Positions 1 through 7,935 of a DNA stretch of 15,124 nucleotides are shown here, in pieces (position 1 is the stretch's first letter; every line of letters begins with the position of its first letter). This DNA is from Chloroflexota bacterium (GTDB lineage: Bacteria; Chloroflexota; Anaerolineae; B4-G1), in NCBI GenBank assembly GCA_011046405.1, contig DSAR01000253.1, positions 1 through 15,124 on the forward strand. The letters are read 5' to 3'. Under the pieces are notes generated by a model. That model did no database searches. It was not told the DNA's origin and worked only from the letters and a program-made list of their open reading frames with translations. Position numbers and translations under genes: made by a program.

Positions 1-122
1 GGATTTGTTTGATTGGCTACTCGATCAAATGGGAGCTTTGCCTCTCCCACGCCAATCTCGACCGCGCACTATCCGTGATCCTTTAGCTGTCGATGCTGTC
101 GCGGCTTAAGTTGATACCCCTT
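1..122. other. Non-coding edge downstream of the receiver-PAS-GAF kinase
   Basis: This is the stretch after the stop codon of the first kinase on the minus strand. It holds a short inverted pair (TTTGAT and ATCAAA) and a small GGGAG/CTCCC hairpin, but no T-tract that would make a convincing terminator. I see no gene in it. Confidence 0.4.
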
Positions 123-2153
123 CTAAGCCGCACCGTTGAACGGGAGACACACGCGAAAAACGCTTCCCTCTCCCACTTGACTCGTTACACTCACACGCCC
201 CCCATGGGCCGCGACAATCTCCTTGACGAGCGCCAATCCCAACCCCGTCCCGCCGTGGCGTCGGCGCAAGCTGCCATCGACCTGGTAAAAGCGATTGAAG
301 ATGCGCTCCAATTGATCTTCTGGAATGCCCATCCCACTATCGGCGACCTCAAGCAGTGCGTTTTCCCCGTCACGCTCCAGGCAGACCGTGATACGCCCGC
401 CGGCCGGCGTAAACTTGATCGCATTCCCCAATAGATTGTCCAAGACCCGCCGCAGGTGAACGGGATCGCCCCGGATACACGGCAAATCGGGCTGAACGTC
501 GCCGGTCAACGTCAAATCGTGATTTTTGGCGGTCACCTTGAACTCGGTCAACACGTCATTGACCAACTCGACCAGGTCGACCGGCTCTTTATGTAGTTCC
601 TGGGTCTCAAGTTCCAAGATCGTGTTAATGTCATCCACCAGGCGGCTCAACATGACAATGCGACGGGCGATAATGGCGATGGGTTTTTCCTGCTCCGGTC
701 GCAGATCACCCAACTCACCCTGGTCGAGCAACTCAGCGTATCCCCGGGCAATGGCCAGGGGCGTCCGCAATTCGTGAGATACGTTCTGGATGAACTCGCT
801 CTTGAGATGATCCAATTCCTGGAGTTTTTGCAGGGCTTTGCTCAATTCCTCGGCGTGATGTTGGAGTTCCTGGTGCAGGCGGGCCGTCTCGAAAGCCTGA
901 CCGGTCGCCATGGCAACACTTTGGGCCAACGCGATCTCCTCATCACTGAACGAGCGGGGTTCGACTGCATCCAATCCAAGTGTCCCGATGACCTGGTCGC
1001 GCACGATGACCGGCGCGATGAGTATGGAAACTGTGCCTCGGTTGCGCATCAATTCGCGGATCGGTGCCAAGCGTTCGTCCTCCTGGGCATTGGCAATCCT
1101 CAAAGGCAGTTTGTGAGTCAGCACGTAGGTCAACGAAGGGTTGTCGGCGACGGGGATCCGATTGCCCAACGCACTGGGGCGTCCGGGTTCCAGATATTCG
1201 GCCACGACGGTGGACTGGGTCTGTTTGGCGTCCAATAAAGCCGCTGCCGCCTGGGGCAAATCGAGGGTCAGGGCCAACTCCCGACAGGCGACCTCCAGGA
1301 TATGTGTAACGTCCAGTGAGGAGGTCGCCGCCGAGATGACGCGATTCAACAACGTCAATTCCCGGTTCCGACGGCGAATCTCTTCCGCCGCCTTCACCCG
1401 GGACGTGACGTCGCGCACGATACTGATCCAGGCCGCCTGTCCTTCGTATTCGAAGGCCGCCGAGTGGGTCTCGACCGACAGACGACGACCCTCCCGCGTC
1501 ACGTGCGTGTCGTGTCGAGTGGGTTTAGCCGCCAGGTCAACGTGGTTCCTCTTCAAGTCCTTCAACTCGTCTGGGGGATGCAACTGGTGTACCGTCATCG
1601 ACCGAAATTCATCGAGCGTATACCCATAAAGCGCCAGGGCGGCGAGGTTGCAATCCAAGAACTGGTAGGTGTCGCGTCTTAGAATGAAAATAGGGTCAGC
1701 GCTATGATTGAAAAGGGTGCGATACTTGGCTTCCGAGGCCCGCAGCGCCTGTTCCGCCAGCTTCCGCTGCGCCTGTTCTTCTTTCTCTTGCAACGCCCGC
1801 TTCACTACCGGCCCCAGGCGCGAAAGACGGTCCTTCAACACGTAATCGGTCGCTCCCGATTTCAGGCTCTCGATGGCCGTCTCTTCGCCCAGCACGCCAG
1901 AGACCAGAACGAAAGGAATGTCCAGATCTCGCTCTCGGAGCAAGGCCAATGCCGTCAGGCCATCAAAAGCGGGCAAGTTATAATCGGCCAAAATCAAATC
2001 GTAATCCGGGGTCTCGAGAGCCGCGAGGAATCCCTCCCGCGCCTCCACCCGTTCCCACCGGCACGTATATCCGGCTCTCTCCAATTCACTGATGGCTAAC
2101 TCGGCATCGTAAACGTCATCTTCCAGAAATAGCAGATTCAACACGTGTGACAT
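123..2153 (-). CDS. Receiver-PAS-GAF hybrid sensor histidine kinase (soluble)
   Basis: This 676-residue protein is a cytoplasmic two-component kinase with an N-terminal receiver domain. Residues 1-125 form the receiver, with acidic-pocket D12/D13, phospho-acceptor D57 in LILADYNLP, S85 at the switch position and K107. A PAS domain follows (about 140-255), then a GAF domain (about 265-430), a short coiled linker, a HisKA domain with the phospho-histidine near residue 460 (VSHELRTPL) and a HATPase domain. N, G1 and G2 boxes are visible (NLLGNAIKF, DSGMGIP, GGTGLGL). There is no signal peptide, membrane helix or DNA-binding domain. ATG at 2153 follows GAGGTGA at a usable spacing. The receiver in front suggests a phosphorelay input, and the propeller kinase just upstream, which has no receiver of its own, is the obvious candidate donor. 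That pairing is inference. The domain calls are strong; the stimulus is unknown. Confidence 0.93.
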   Translation of the reverse strand: MSHVLNLLFLEDDVYDAELAISELERAGYTCRWERVEAREGFLAALETPDYDLILADYNLPAFDGLTALALLRERDLDIPFVLVSGVLGEETAIESLKSGATDYVLKDRLSRLGPVVKRALQEKEEQAQRKLAEQALRASEAKYRTLFNHSADPIFILRRDTYQFLDCNLAALALYGYTLDEFRSMTVHQLHPPDELKDLKRNHVDLAAKPTRHDTHVTREGRRLSVETHSAAFEYEGQAAWISIVRDVTSRVKAAEEIRRRNRELTLLNRVISAATSSLDVTHILEVACRELALTLDLPQAAAALLDAKQTQSTVVAEYLEPGRPSALGNRIPVADNPSLTYVLTHKLPLRIANAQEDERLAPIRELMRNRGTVSILIAPVIVRDQVIGTLGLDAVEPRSFSDEEIALAQSVAMATGQAFETARLHQELQHHAEELSKALQKLQELDHLKSEFIQNVSHELRTPLAIARGYAELLDQGELGDLRPEQEKPIAIIARRIVMLSRLVDDINTILELETQELHKEPVDLVELVNDVLTEFKVTAKNHDLTLTGDVQPDLPCIRGDPVHLRRVLDNLLGNAIKFTPAGGRITVCLERDGENALLEVADSGMGIPEDQLERIFNRFYQVDGSLRRRHGGTGLGLALVKEIVAAHGGRVSVTSQVGEGSVFRVCLPFNGAA

Positions 2154-2187
2154 TGCTACAATTCACCTCAAAAGCTTCCTCGAATTT

Positions 2188-2341
2188 ACCGCGGATGACA
2201 CGAATTTCATTGATTTTTCGTAACTACTCAGCCTACCGTCCGTTTGCAGCGGATGGGTGGGGGCCCCACTCTCCATCGCAGCAAGGGACTGGCCTGAGCA
2301 GTTACGATTTTTCCATCGTTAATCCGTGCAAATCCGTGGTT
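2188..2341. repeat. Imperfect palindromic intergenic element, copy 1
   Basis: The arm at 2212-2233 (GATTTTTCGTAACTACTCAG, then CC) is nearly the reverse complement of 2291-2314, which contains CTGAGCAGTTACGATTTTT. The outer arms also pair imperfectly: ACCGCGGATGACACGAATTT at 2188 against AATCCGTGCAAATCCGTGGT near 2321-2340. The central CGTAACTACT core recurs in the palindrome at 7385-7563, so the two belong to one dispersed family. The function is unknown. Confidence 0.65.
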
Positions 2342-2400
2342 GGGAACTCTACTCCCCCAACGTTTGCGTGTGCCCAAATGCAGGTATTCATCGGGGATTG

Positions 2401-2422
2401 CAAGCTCACTTCAAGCTCACTT
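2401..2422. repeat. 11-bp tandem duplication next to a stop codon
   Basis: CAAGCTCACTT occurs twice back to back, directly after the propeller-kinase stop (TGA at 2429-2427 on the minus strand). It looks like a small slippage duplication in non-coding sequence. Confidence 0.7.
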
Positions 2423-2426
2423 GAAC

Positions 2427-5400
2427 TCAATCGTCTTTGGCTTCTCTCAACGTAAAATAAAACGTCGCGCCCTGGCCCTGTTCCCCCTCCGCCCACACCC
2501 GGCCTCCGTGTCGATGGACGATGCGGCGTACCGTCGCCAGACCAATCCCAGACCCCTCGAACTCGTTGGCAGAATGCAGGCGTTGGAAAACACCAAATAA
2601 CTTCTGCCGGTGCCGGGGATCGAAACCGACGCCGTTATCGCGGACAAAGAGCGTCACCTCGCCATTCCTCTGATCTATCTGCTCCGTCCCAACCTCTATC
2701 CTGGCCCGCTTGCGCGGCGCGGTAAATTTGAGCGCATTGGAGATAAGGTTGATCCACACCTGTCGTAACAGGATCGGATCTCCCAACACGAGCGGCAACG
2801 GGCCGATCTCCCAGATGACTTCTCGCCCTTCGATCTCGGGGGCCAGTTCGGAACACGCCTCTCTGACCAGCTTGCTCAATTCAACCGGTTGGATTTGCAT
2901 CTCAGCTCGACCGGTACGGGAAAACGTCAGGAGTCCATTGATCAAACCTTCCATCTTCTCGGATGATTCGATAATGATGTTCAAATAACGTGCTGAAGTC
3001 TGATCGAGACCTTCCACTTCACGCTCTTGCAAGAGCCGGGCAAAACCTTTGACGTGACGCAATGGCGCGCGGAGGTCGTGAGAAACCGAGTAGGCGAAGG
3101 CTTGCAGTTCCTTGTTCGTCGCTTCCAACTGCGCTGTGCGTTCTCGAACCCGCTGTTCCAACCGTTCGTTCAACTGCCGGATCTCTTCTTCAGCCCGTTT
3201 GCGCCTGGTAATATCCCGGTTGATCCCCCGATATCCCAGCAACAGGCCATCATCGTCCAGGATGGGCACGCCTTTCATCTCGAGGACGATCATTTCACCG
3301 TCCCGGCGGCGAAAAACGCCTTCCAATCCGGTGATGGGTTGTTGCAATTGCGCCAATCGATCCAACACGTCCCGTGCCTGTTGAGCCTCATCGTCCGTCA
3401 TCCATTCAAAGATACGTCTGCCCACGACTTGAGCTGGCTCGTAACCGAGGATGTCGCGCACTTTCGGGCTGGCGTAGGTGAACGTGAACTCGTCGTTCAC
3501 CTCCCAGATCCAATCGCTCGACGTCTCGACCAATGAGCGGAACCGCTCCTCGCTCTCACGCAACACCGTCTGCCAAAGCGGGGGAACGACGTGGACGTCG
3601 ATGGCGATGCCGGTCTCATTCCACACCCCATCGTTATTGGAGCCTTTCAAGCGCAGGACATAATCGCCTCCCGGCAGATTGGAATATCGACCGAAACGTC
3701 TATGCCCGGCGTAATACCAGTCGGCGTCAAATCCCTCTAACAGATATGCGTACTGGTTGTTCTCCGGTTGGGTGTAGTCAAGGGCGACAAACTCGAATTC
3801 GAAATAATTGTTTCGCCATCCCAACGTGATCTCCCGCAACCGGCTGGCATCCTTGCCAAAGTCCACCTCTTTCCCGTCCTGCTTGATCGAGATCAACACG
3901 ACCGACGGCGCGTGGGGATTATCGACGATGTCTCGAGGGAAAAATCGGTTCACGCCATTCATCCCGCCAAACCAGAGTTCCCCATCCCGAGTTTTGGCGC
4001 ACGCCGAATAGAAAAACGCATCTCCCTGCAGGCCATCTTTCTGGCCGTAGGTCGTAAACGTCTCTGTCCCGGGATCAAACTTGACCAGACCGTTGTTGGT
4101 GCTGATCCAAAGAAAGCCTTCGTCGTCCTCTTGAATACCATAGACCAAATTGTCCGGGAGACCGTCCGCTGTCGTATAACGAGTGAACGTTCCAGTCTCA
4201 CGATCGAAACGGTTGACCCCATGATCCGTTCCCAGCCATAGATGGCCCGCCGAGTCCTCGAAAATCGCGTGCGCGATGTCTGAGATGCTGTCGGAATCTT
4301 GAGCATACGGGCGGAACGTTTCAGATTTTTTATCAAAGCGCATCAGACCACTGCTATCGGGATTGAGGTTGACAATCCAGATAAATCCATCTTCATCCTC
4401 GTGAATTTGCCAGACCGCTTTACGAGCCAGATCATCGCTCGACTCAGTGGGGGGCAGGTAGTGTTCGAAACGCTCCGCCTTCTTATCAAATTTTTCCAAC
4501 CCGCCGCCAGGCGCCGCCAGCCACAGGATATTGGGATCATCCCGGTCCTCGATGATACAGCGGATCGACCGGGCCGAAATCAAACTCCCTTCATCGTCAG
4601 GGTCGTGCCGATAGCGCCGGGCGCACACTTCCGCATCCCGATCGAACAGGTTTAGGACGGCTTGCGAACTGTCGCTGGTCGCAACCCAAAACGTGCCAGA
4701 ACTGTCCTCGAAGATGGCGGTGACAAACGGCGAGGGCAAACTTTGGGGGTCATCCGGCTCAGTTGTATAACAGGTGAAGGTTTCTGTCTCTCGATTGAAT
4801 CTGTTCAACCCGCCGGTTCCGGTCCCGATCCAGACCGTGCCCCGTCGATCCTCGTAGATGGGCAACACCACGTTGGAACTCAGACTCCCCGGTACGTACG
4901 CGTCATGTTGGTAAAGGATAAACGGCTTATACCAGCAATCATACTTATCGATCTGGCCTGTCATCAAAGCGACCCACAAGATGTCCGACGGCCCCTGGTG
5001 AATTCGTTTCACGGCACCGGCAGCCAGGCTGTGGGGATCACGGGAATCATACTGGTGGCGGACAAACGTCCCGCTCTCCCGGTCGAAGCGATTGATCCCG
5101 CCCTGAAAACATCCGATCCAAAGCCGCCCCTCCCGATCTTCGTAGATGTGGACGACGGAATCATCGCTTAGACTGCTCGGGTCGTGAGGATCGTAGCGAT
5201 AGTGAGTAAAAATCCCCGTCTCTCTGTCGAAAGCGTGTAAACCACTATTGGCCGTGCCAATCCAGAGTAAACCCTCCCCATCTTCGGCGATGGCAGTAAT
5301 GTGATGGCCACTTGGCGCAGCGGACGTCCCGGCCCGGGGAGAAAAATGGGTAAATACGCCTGTCCGGGGATCCAGGCGCTCCAGCCCTCCTCTTTGCGTT

Positions 5401-5927
5401 CCAATCCACAACCAACCCTCTCGATCTTCGACGATGGTCTGGATAAAGTTATCGCTTAAGCTAGAGGCATCGCCCGGATCGTGCGTGTATGCCCTAAATA
5501 CTTCTCGCTCTCGATCGACGCGGTAGAGCCCGCCTATAACGCCCACCCACAACGTGCCATCCCGACTCTCCATGAGTGCTTGAACGTAATCGCCGCCCAA
5601 ACTGTCTGGGTTCTGGGGATCGTGTCGATAGTGGACAAACACGTTCGCTTCTCGATCGAACTTGGTCAATCCCCTATCGGTGCCAATCCACAGATCGCCG
5701 TTCACATCTTCCAGCAGGGCGTTCACCGAGGTACCAGAAAGCGCGTCTGGGCCTTTCCTGTAAAATTTCAGCTCGTAACCATCATAGCGGACAATGCCCC
5801 CGGTTCCCCCAAACCACAGGAATCCGTCCCGATCCTGGATCATGTCTGTAACCTGGATCCCGACGTTGATGACGTGTTCAAACCTGATCTGGCGCTTTCG
5901 CTTACGTCTCGCGCTGGACATTCCCAT
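2427..5927 (-). CDS. 14-blade propeller / Y_Y_Y / PAS histidine kinase without membrane anchor
   Basis: This 1166-residue kinase begins with 14 two-component-regulator propeller repeats (about residues 30-690, motif LWIGT..GL.RFD), enough for two seven-bladed propellers. A Y_Y_Y domain follows (about 700-780, GRYSNLPGGDYVLRLKGSN), then PAS/PAC (about 790-905), a short coiled coil, a phytochrome-like HisKA (His near 950, SVSHDLRAPLRHVKGF) and a HATPase (NLISNALKF, DNGVGFD, GSGIGLA). Such proteins usually have a signal peptide and a membrane helix after Y_Y_Y, so that the propellers sense polysaccharide products in the periplasm. Here the N-terminus is basic (SARRKRKRQ), and PPLWQT runs straight into the PAS domain. 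ATG at 5927 follows GGAGG, and an in-frame TAG at 5945-5943 rules out a longer N-terminus. There is no receiver or AraC output domain, so a partner regulator is needed. Ligand unknown. Confidence 0.92.
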   Translation of the reverse strand: MGMSSARRKRKRQIRFEHVINVGIQVTDMIQDRDGFLWFGGTGGIVRYDGYELKFYRKGPDALSGTSVNALLEDVNGDLWIGTDRGLTKFDREANVFVHYRHDPQNPDSLGGDYVQALMESRDGTLWVGVIGGLYRVDREREVFRAYTHDPGDASSLSDNFIQTIVEDREGWLWIGTQRGGLERLDPRTGVFTHFSPRAGTSAAPSGHHITAIAEDGEGLLWIGTANSGLHAFDRETGIFTHYRYDPHDPSSLSDDSVVHIYEDREGRLWIGCFQGGINRFDRESGTFVRHQYDSRDPHSLAAGAVKRIHQGPSDILWVALMTGQIDKYDCWYKPFILYQHDAYVPGSLSSNVVLPIYEDRRGTVWIGTGTGGLNRFNRETETFTCYTTEPDDPQSLPSPFVTAIFEDSSGTFWVATSDSSQAVLNLFDRDAEVCARRYRHDPDDEGSLISARSIRCIIEDRDDPNILWLAAPGGGLEKFDKKAERFEHYLPPTESSDDLARKAVWQIHEDEDGFIWIVNLNPDSSGLMRFDKKSETFRPYAQDSDSISDIAHAIFEDSAGHLWLGTDHGVNRFDRETGTFTRYTTADGLPDNLVYGIQEDDEGFLWISTNNGLVKFDPGTETFTTYGQKDGLQGDAFFYSACAKTRDGELWFGGMNGVNRFFPRDIVDNPHAPSVVLISIKQDGKEVDFGKDASRLREITLGWRNNYFEFEFVALDYTQPENNQYAYLLEGFDADWYYAGHRRFGRYSNLPGGDYVLRLKGSNNDGVWNETGIAIDVHVVPPLWQTVLRESEERFRSLVETSSDWIWEVNDEFTFTYASPKVRDILGYEPAQVVGRRIFEWMTDDEAQQARDVLDRLAQLQQPITGLEGVFRRRDGEMIVLEMKGVPILDDDGLLLGYRGINRDITRRKRAEEEIRQLNERLEQRVRERTAQLEATNKELQAFAYSVSHDLRAPLRHVKGFARLLQEREVEGLDQTSARYLNIIIESSEKMEGLINGLLTFSRTGRAEMQIQPVELSKLVREACSELAPEIEGREVIWEIGPLPLVLGDPILLRQVWINLISNALKFTAPRKRARIEVGTEQIDQRNGEVTLFVRDNGVGFDPRHRQKLFGVFQRLHSANEFEGSGIGLATVRRIVHRHGGRVWAEGEQGQGATFYFTLREAKDD

Positions 5928-5980
5928 GACAATGATCCTCCGCTAGATCTCCACTCCCTCAGGTCTGAAGTCTTAATAAA

Positions 5981-6018
5981 TCAAAAAATCAAACAGGGTG
6001 GACATCAGTCCACCCTGT
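5981..6018 (-). terminator. Rho-independent terminator after the receiver-roadblock gene
   Basis: Read on the minus strand, ACAGGGTGGAC (6018-6008), a 4-nt loop and GTCCACCCTGT (6003-5993) form a perfect 11-bp stem. The stem is followed by TTTGATTTTTTGA. It lies about 107 bases after the TAA of the receiver-roadblock gene and before the propeller-kinase start, so the two genes are probably separate transcription units. Confidence 0.85.
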
Positions 6019-6124
6019 CAGTCATCTAACGAAACGGCATTCTCCGAAACAAAAGACTCTCGTGCCGTGAAACTTGATCGTATCTCCCGGAAAATAGCAA
6101 CGAGACACTGCTCCCGTCCCTCTC

Positions 6125-7096
6125 TTACCAAAAACGGACTTCGATCAGGCGTTTCAGTTTGGCCGCTGTCGACCGGGTACTGTGACGAATCATACCCAGG
6201 GGAACGCTGGCGCTAAGGGCTGTTGAAAGCACGATGTCGTCGAGCACCGCGAACGAATAGAATAGATGGGCGCCGCCGTCAATGCTCTGTTCAAAATGAC
6301 TTTGCTTTTGCCCGAGAATTTCGGCGATGCGCAAAGAGGTACACCAATTCTCACCCACCACCTGGGCCAAATCACGAGCGCCCTGGAGTGTCAATAGACC
6401 CGCGTGGGCGATCAACGCATTAGCACACGTCAAAATAACGGCGTCGGCGTTGATGTCTTGCGCCAGTCCATTCATCGCCTGTACGATCTTGTGCATATTC
6501 TGTTCTGATATGCCGTCTTTGACTTCACGCAGGCGTTCGTCCTCGTCCTCGTCCTCGCCCTCATCCTCAGCCTCGCCCAACACCGCTGGCTGTTTGGCCG
6601 GCGGCGTCTCAGCCCTCGCGGAAATTTCGCCCCAATCCAGGGCTTCCTTCTCCGGCGCTTCAGAGACAAGCGGTGTGTCGGCGATCGAAGCAGGCGCCAG
6701 ATCTTCAACCGGCGCATCATGGGCAATCTCCTCCCCCATCGCTCTGCCAATCAGTCCGGGCAACTCGGGAAAGAAAAATGGCTTGGTCAAAATCCCCTGT
6801 ACGTCTAAGTCGGATAATTCCGCAGGAAGCGCCTCGCCCATCATCGGTATCAACATCAAATTCAGATCAGGATGCTGTTTGCGAAGATCGAGGGCAAACG
6901 TCCCGCCATCAGGATCATCTAACCCCAGATCGACAATGACCAGATCGAAAGGCGTATTTTCCAGCATAGCCAACGCTTCACGAGCGCTGCTGGTTACAAT
7001 CGTCTGGTATCTCGCCTCTTGTTCCAGGCCTTCCTTGAGAATTGTGGAAAAAGCGACGTCACCATCCACGATGAGAATCTTGCGCTCTTCACTCAT
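6125..7096 (-). CDS. Response-regulator receiver with acidic linker and roadblock/LC7-like C-terminal domain
   Basis: This 323-residue protein starts with a receiver domain (1-120): acidic residues D11 and D13, acceptor D56 (LVIVDLGL) and K104 (LTKPF). The switch Ser/Thr position appears to be Pro (LMLIPMM, near residue 83), so phospho-signalling may be altered. A low-complexity linker (about 120-200) rich in Ala, Pro and Glu ends in a run of alternating Glu and Asp. Residues about 205-315 match a roadblock/LC7 pattern: a helix, the strand ADAVILTCANALIAHAG, GARDLAQVVGENW, then LDDIVLSTALSASVPLGMIR and a final helix. In bacteria this fold usually binds or regulates MglA-type small GTPases. 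No GTPase gene is visible here. A terminator follows the gene. The receiver call is firm; the roadblock call is by pattern only and moderately sure. Confidence 0.8.
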   Translation of the reverse strand: MSEERKILIVDGDVAFSTILKEGLEQEARYQTIVTSSAREALAMLENTPFDLVIVDLGLDDPDGGTFALDLRKQHPDLNLMLIPMMGEALPAELSDLDVQGILTKPFFFPELPGLIGRAMGEEIAHDAPVEDLAPASIADTPLVSEAPEKEALDWGEISARAETPPAKQPAVLGEAEDEGEDEDEDERLREVKDGISEQNMHKIVQAMNGLAQDINADAVILTCANALIAHAGLLTLQGARDLAQVVGENWCTSLRIAEILGQKQSHFEQSIDGGAHLFYSFAVLDDIVLSTALSASVPLGMIRHSTRSTAAKLKRLIEVRFW

Positions 7097-7138
7097 AAAT
7101 AGCCCCGCTTATCTTGACAATGGCATATTTGCCAACCC

Positions 7139-7236
7139 AGACTTCCGAAGTCTAGAAAGTGACCTGGAAACACGCGAAAGTCAGCTTTCATAAGGACTCA
7201 ATCGATAAATGAACCTGTTGAAGACTTCGGAAGTCT
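7139..7236. repeat. Inverted pair of AGACTTCCGAAGTCT palindromes
   Basis: AGACTTCCGAAGTCT at 7139-7153 is matched by its exact reverse complement AGACTTCGGAAGTCT at 7222-7236, and each copy is itself nearly self-complementary. GGCATATTTGCC just upstream and TGCCATTGCC just downstream add to the symmetry. This looks like a dispersed intergenic repeat. It lies within 150 bp of the receiver-roadblock start. Confidence 0.65.
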
Positions 7237-7262
7237 CATGTGCCATTGCCGAATTATAAAAC

Positions 7263-7277
7263 GTATCTTCTCAATAA
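7263..7277 (+). repeat. Solo copy of the MITE end motif (left orientation)
   Basis: GTATCTTCTCAATAA followed by TTAGGGG matches the right end of the MITE-like element at 7698-7806 (read as reverse complement) in 14 of 14 core positions and again in the GGGG block. It faces the copy at 7936-7951, but no flanking duplication is visible for that outer pair. Confidence 0.6.
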
Positions 7278-7288
7278 TTAGGGGAAGA

Positions 7289-7329
7289 TGGAGTGTGTGC
7301 GGGCGGCTTTGCCGCCCGCACACACTCCA
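7289..7329. repeat. Perfect 19-bp GC-rich hairpin
   Basis: TGGAGTGTGTGCGGGCGGC at 7289-7307, a TTT loop, and its exact complement at 7311-7329. It would be very stable in RNA. No T-tract follows on either strand, so a classical terminator is unlikely. It may be a dispersed repeat or a transcript-end barrier. Confidence 0.75.
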
Positions 7330-7384
7330 CATTTAGCTCTCTGGCAGTTCGCCTACTCGACTTAGCAAGCGGTCAATTTTTCGC

Positions 7385-7563
7385 CACGAATTACACGAAT
7401 TTTAGATTTTTCGGGTTCAGTAGTTACGCGGTTCGTCTACTTTTGACAGGATTTACAAGATTTACAGGATAAAAAAGAGCTGTTTTAATCTTGTTCATCC
7501 TGTTAATCCTGTCCAAGTGCGTAACTACTGGTGTTATTTGTCCATTCGTGACATTCGTGATCC
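7385..7563. repeat. Nested palindromic intergenic element, copy 2
   Basis: Three nested arm pairs are visible. The outer is CACGAATTACACGAATTTT (7385) against TTCGTGACATTCGTGAT (7545). The middle is CAGTAGTTACGC at 7418-7429 against its perfect complement at 7519-7530. The inner is GACAGGATTTACAAGAT (7445) against ATCCTGTTAATCCTGTC at 7497-7513. The middle core is shared with the palindrome at 2188-2341. Confidence 0.7.
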
Positions 7564-7697
7564 AGAGATTCGGGTAATGAAACGCCCACTTTCATTTTAC
7601 CGGGGAGAAAACAAAAAGTCAATTTCTATACGTCGCTTGTATCTCTAACCCCCCGTAGGTTTGGAATCCGCTTCCCTGTGCCAATCATCATCTAATG

Positions 7698-7806
7698 GTA
7701 TCATCTCAATAAACCGGGGCAAACTCGCTCGGGCCGGTCTCCTGACCGTGCCCGCTGTGGCTCGGTCGGGAGACCGGCCACAGCTCCCCAACTTATTGAG
7801 AAGATA
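7698..7806. mobile_element. MITE-like non-autonomous element with 9-bp target duplication
   Basis: The ends read TATCATCTCAATAA on the left and, as reverse complement, TATCTTCTCAATAA on the right: 13 of 14 match, and both continue into GGGG. CATCTAATG flanks the unit as an exact 9-bp direct repeat at 7689-7697 and 7807-7815, as expected for a target-site duplication. Inside is a long hairpin (7732-7779) and no reading frame. A transposase supplied elsewhere would be needed. The combination of inverted ends, central hairpin and flanking duplication makes this a likely miniature transposable element of about 109 bp. Confidence 0.7.
7732..7779. repeat. 17-bp hairpin inside the MITE-like element
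   Basis: GGCCGGTCTCCTGACCG at 7732-7748 pairs with CGGTCGGGAGACCGGCC at 7763-7779, with one mismatch and a 14-nt loop. Confidence 0.75.
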
Positions 7807-7849
7807 CATCTAATGTGTGACTCGGTATGCTTGGACCTGCTGGCGCGTA

Positions 7850-7902
7850 AAAGCGTAAGACGCAAAACGTAAAGAGTTCCTTAGTTTTGCGTCTTACGCT
7901 TT
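7850..7902. repeat. Perfect 19-bp hairpin
   Basis: AAAGCGTAAGACGCAAAAC at 7850-7868 is exactly complementary to 7884-7902, with a 15-nt loop. There is no T-tract on the outgoing side, so its role is unclear. It sits about 50 bp beyond the stop of the small frameshifted gene on the minus strand. Confidence 0.75.
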
Positions 7903-7935
7903 ATTGCACGAGCGGAGAATTAACACCTCCCCCGG

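Larger units (their letters stand above)
2154..2426. other. Intergenic gap carrying a palindromic repeat element
   Basis: This 273-bp gap separates the propeller kinase from the receiver-PAS-GAF kinase. Most of it is an imperfect palindrome (2188-2341), followed by a short tandem duplication at 2401-2422. I see no gene and no clear promoter, although the second kinase must be transcribed from here or by read-through. Confidence 0.6.

Noticed and set aside
774..5171. Several plus-strand open frames of 150-170 codons (774-1238, 3027-3536, 4662-5171)
   Set aside because: All are antisense to the two histidine kinases, whose domain motifs account fully for the sequence.
6327..7193. Long plus-strand open frame of 288 codons
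   Set aside because: It lies antisense to the receiver-roadblock gene, has a Ser/Arg-rich composition typical of a shadow frame, and shows no recognisable domain.
7289..7329. Perfect hairpin as a rho-independent terminator
   Set aside because: No T-tract follows the stem on either strand.
7381..7565. Repeat cluster that could suggest a CRISPR array
   Set aside because: The repeats are inverted and degenerate, with no regular spacing, no unique spacers of constant size and no cas genes.
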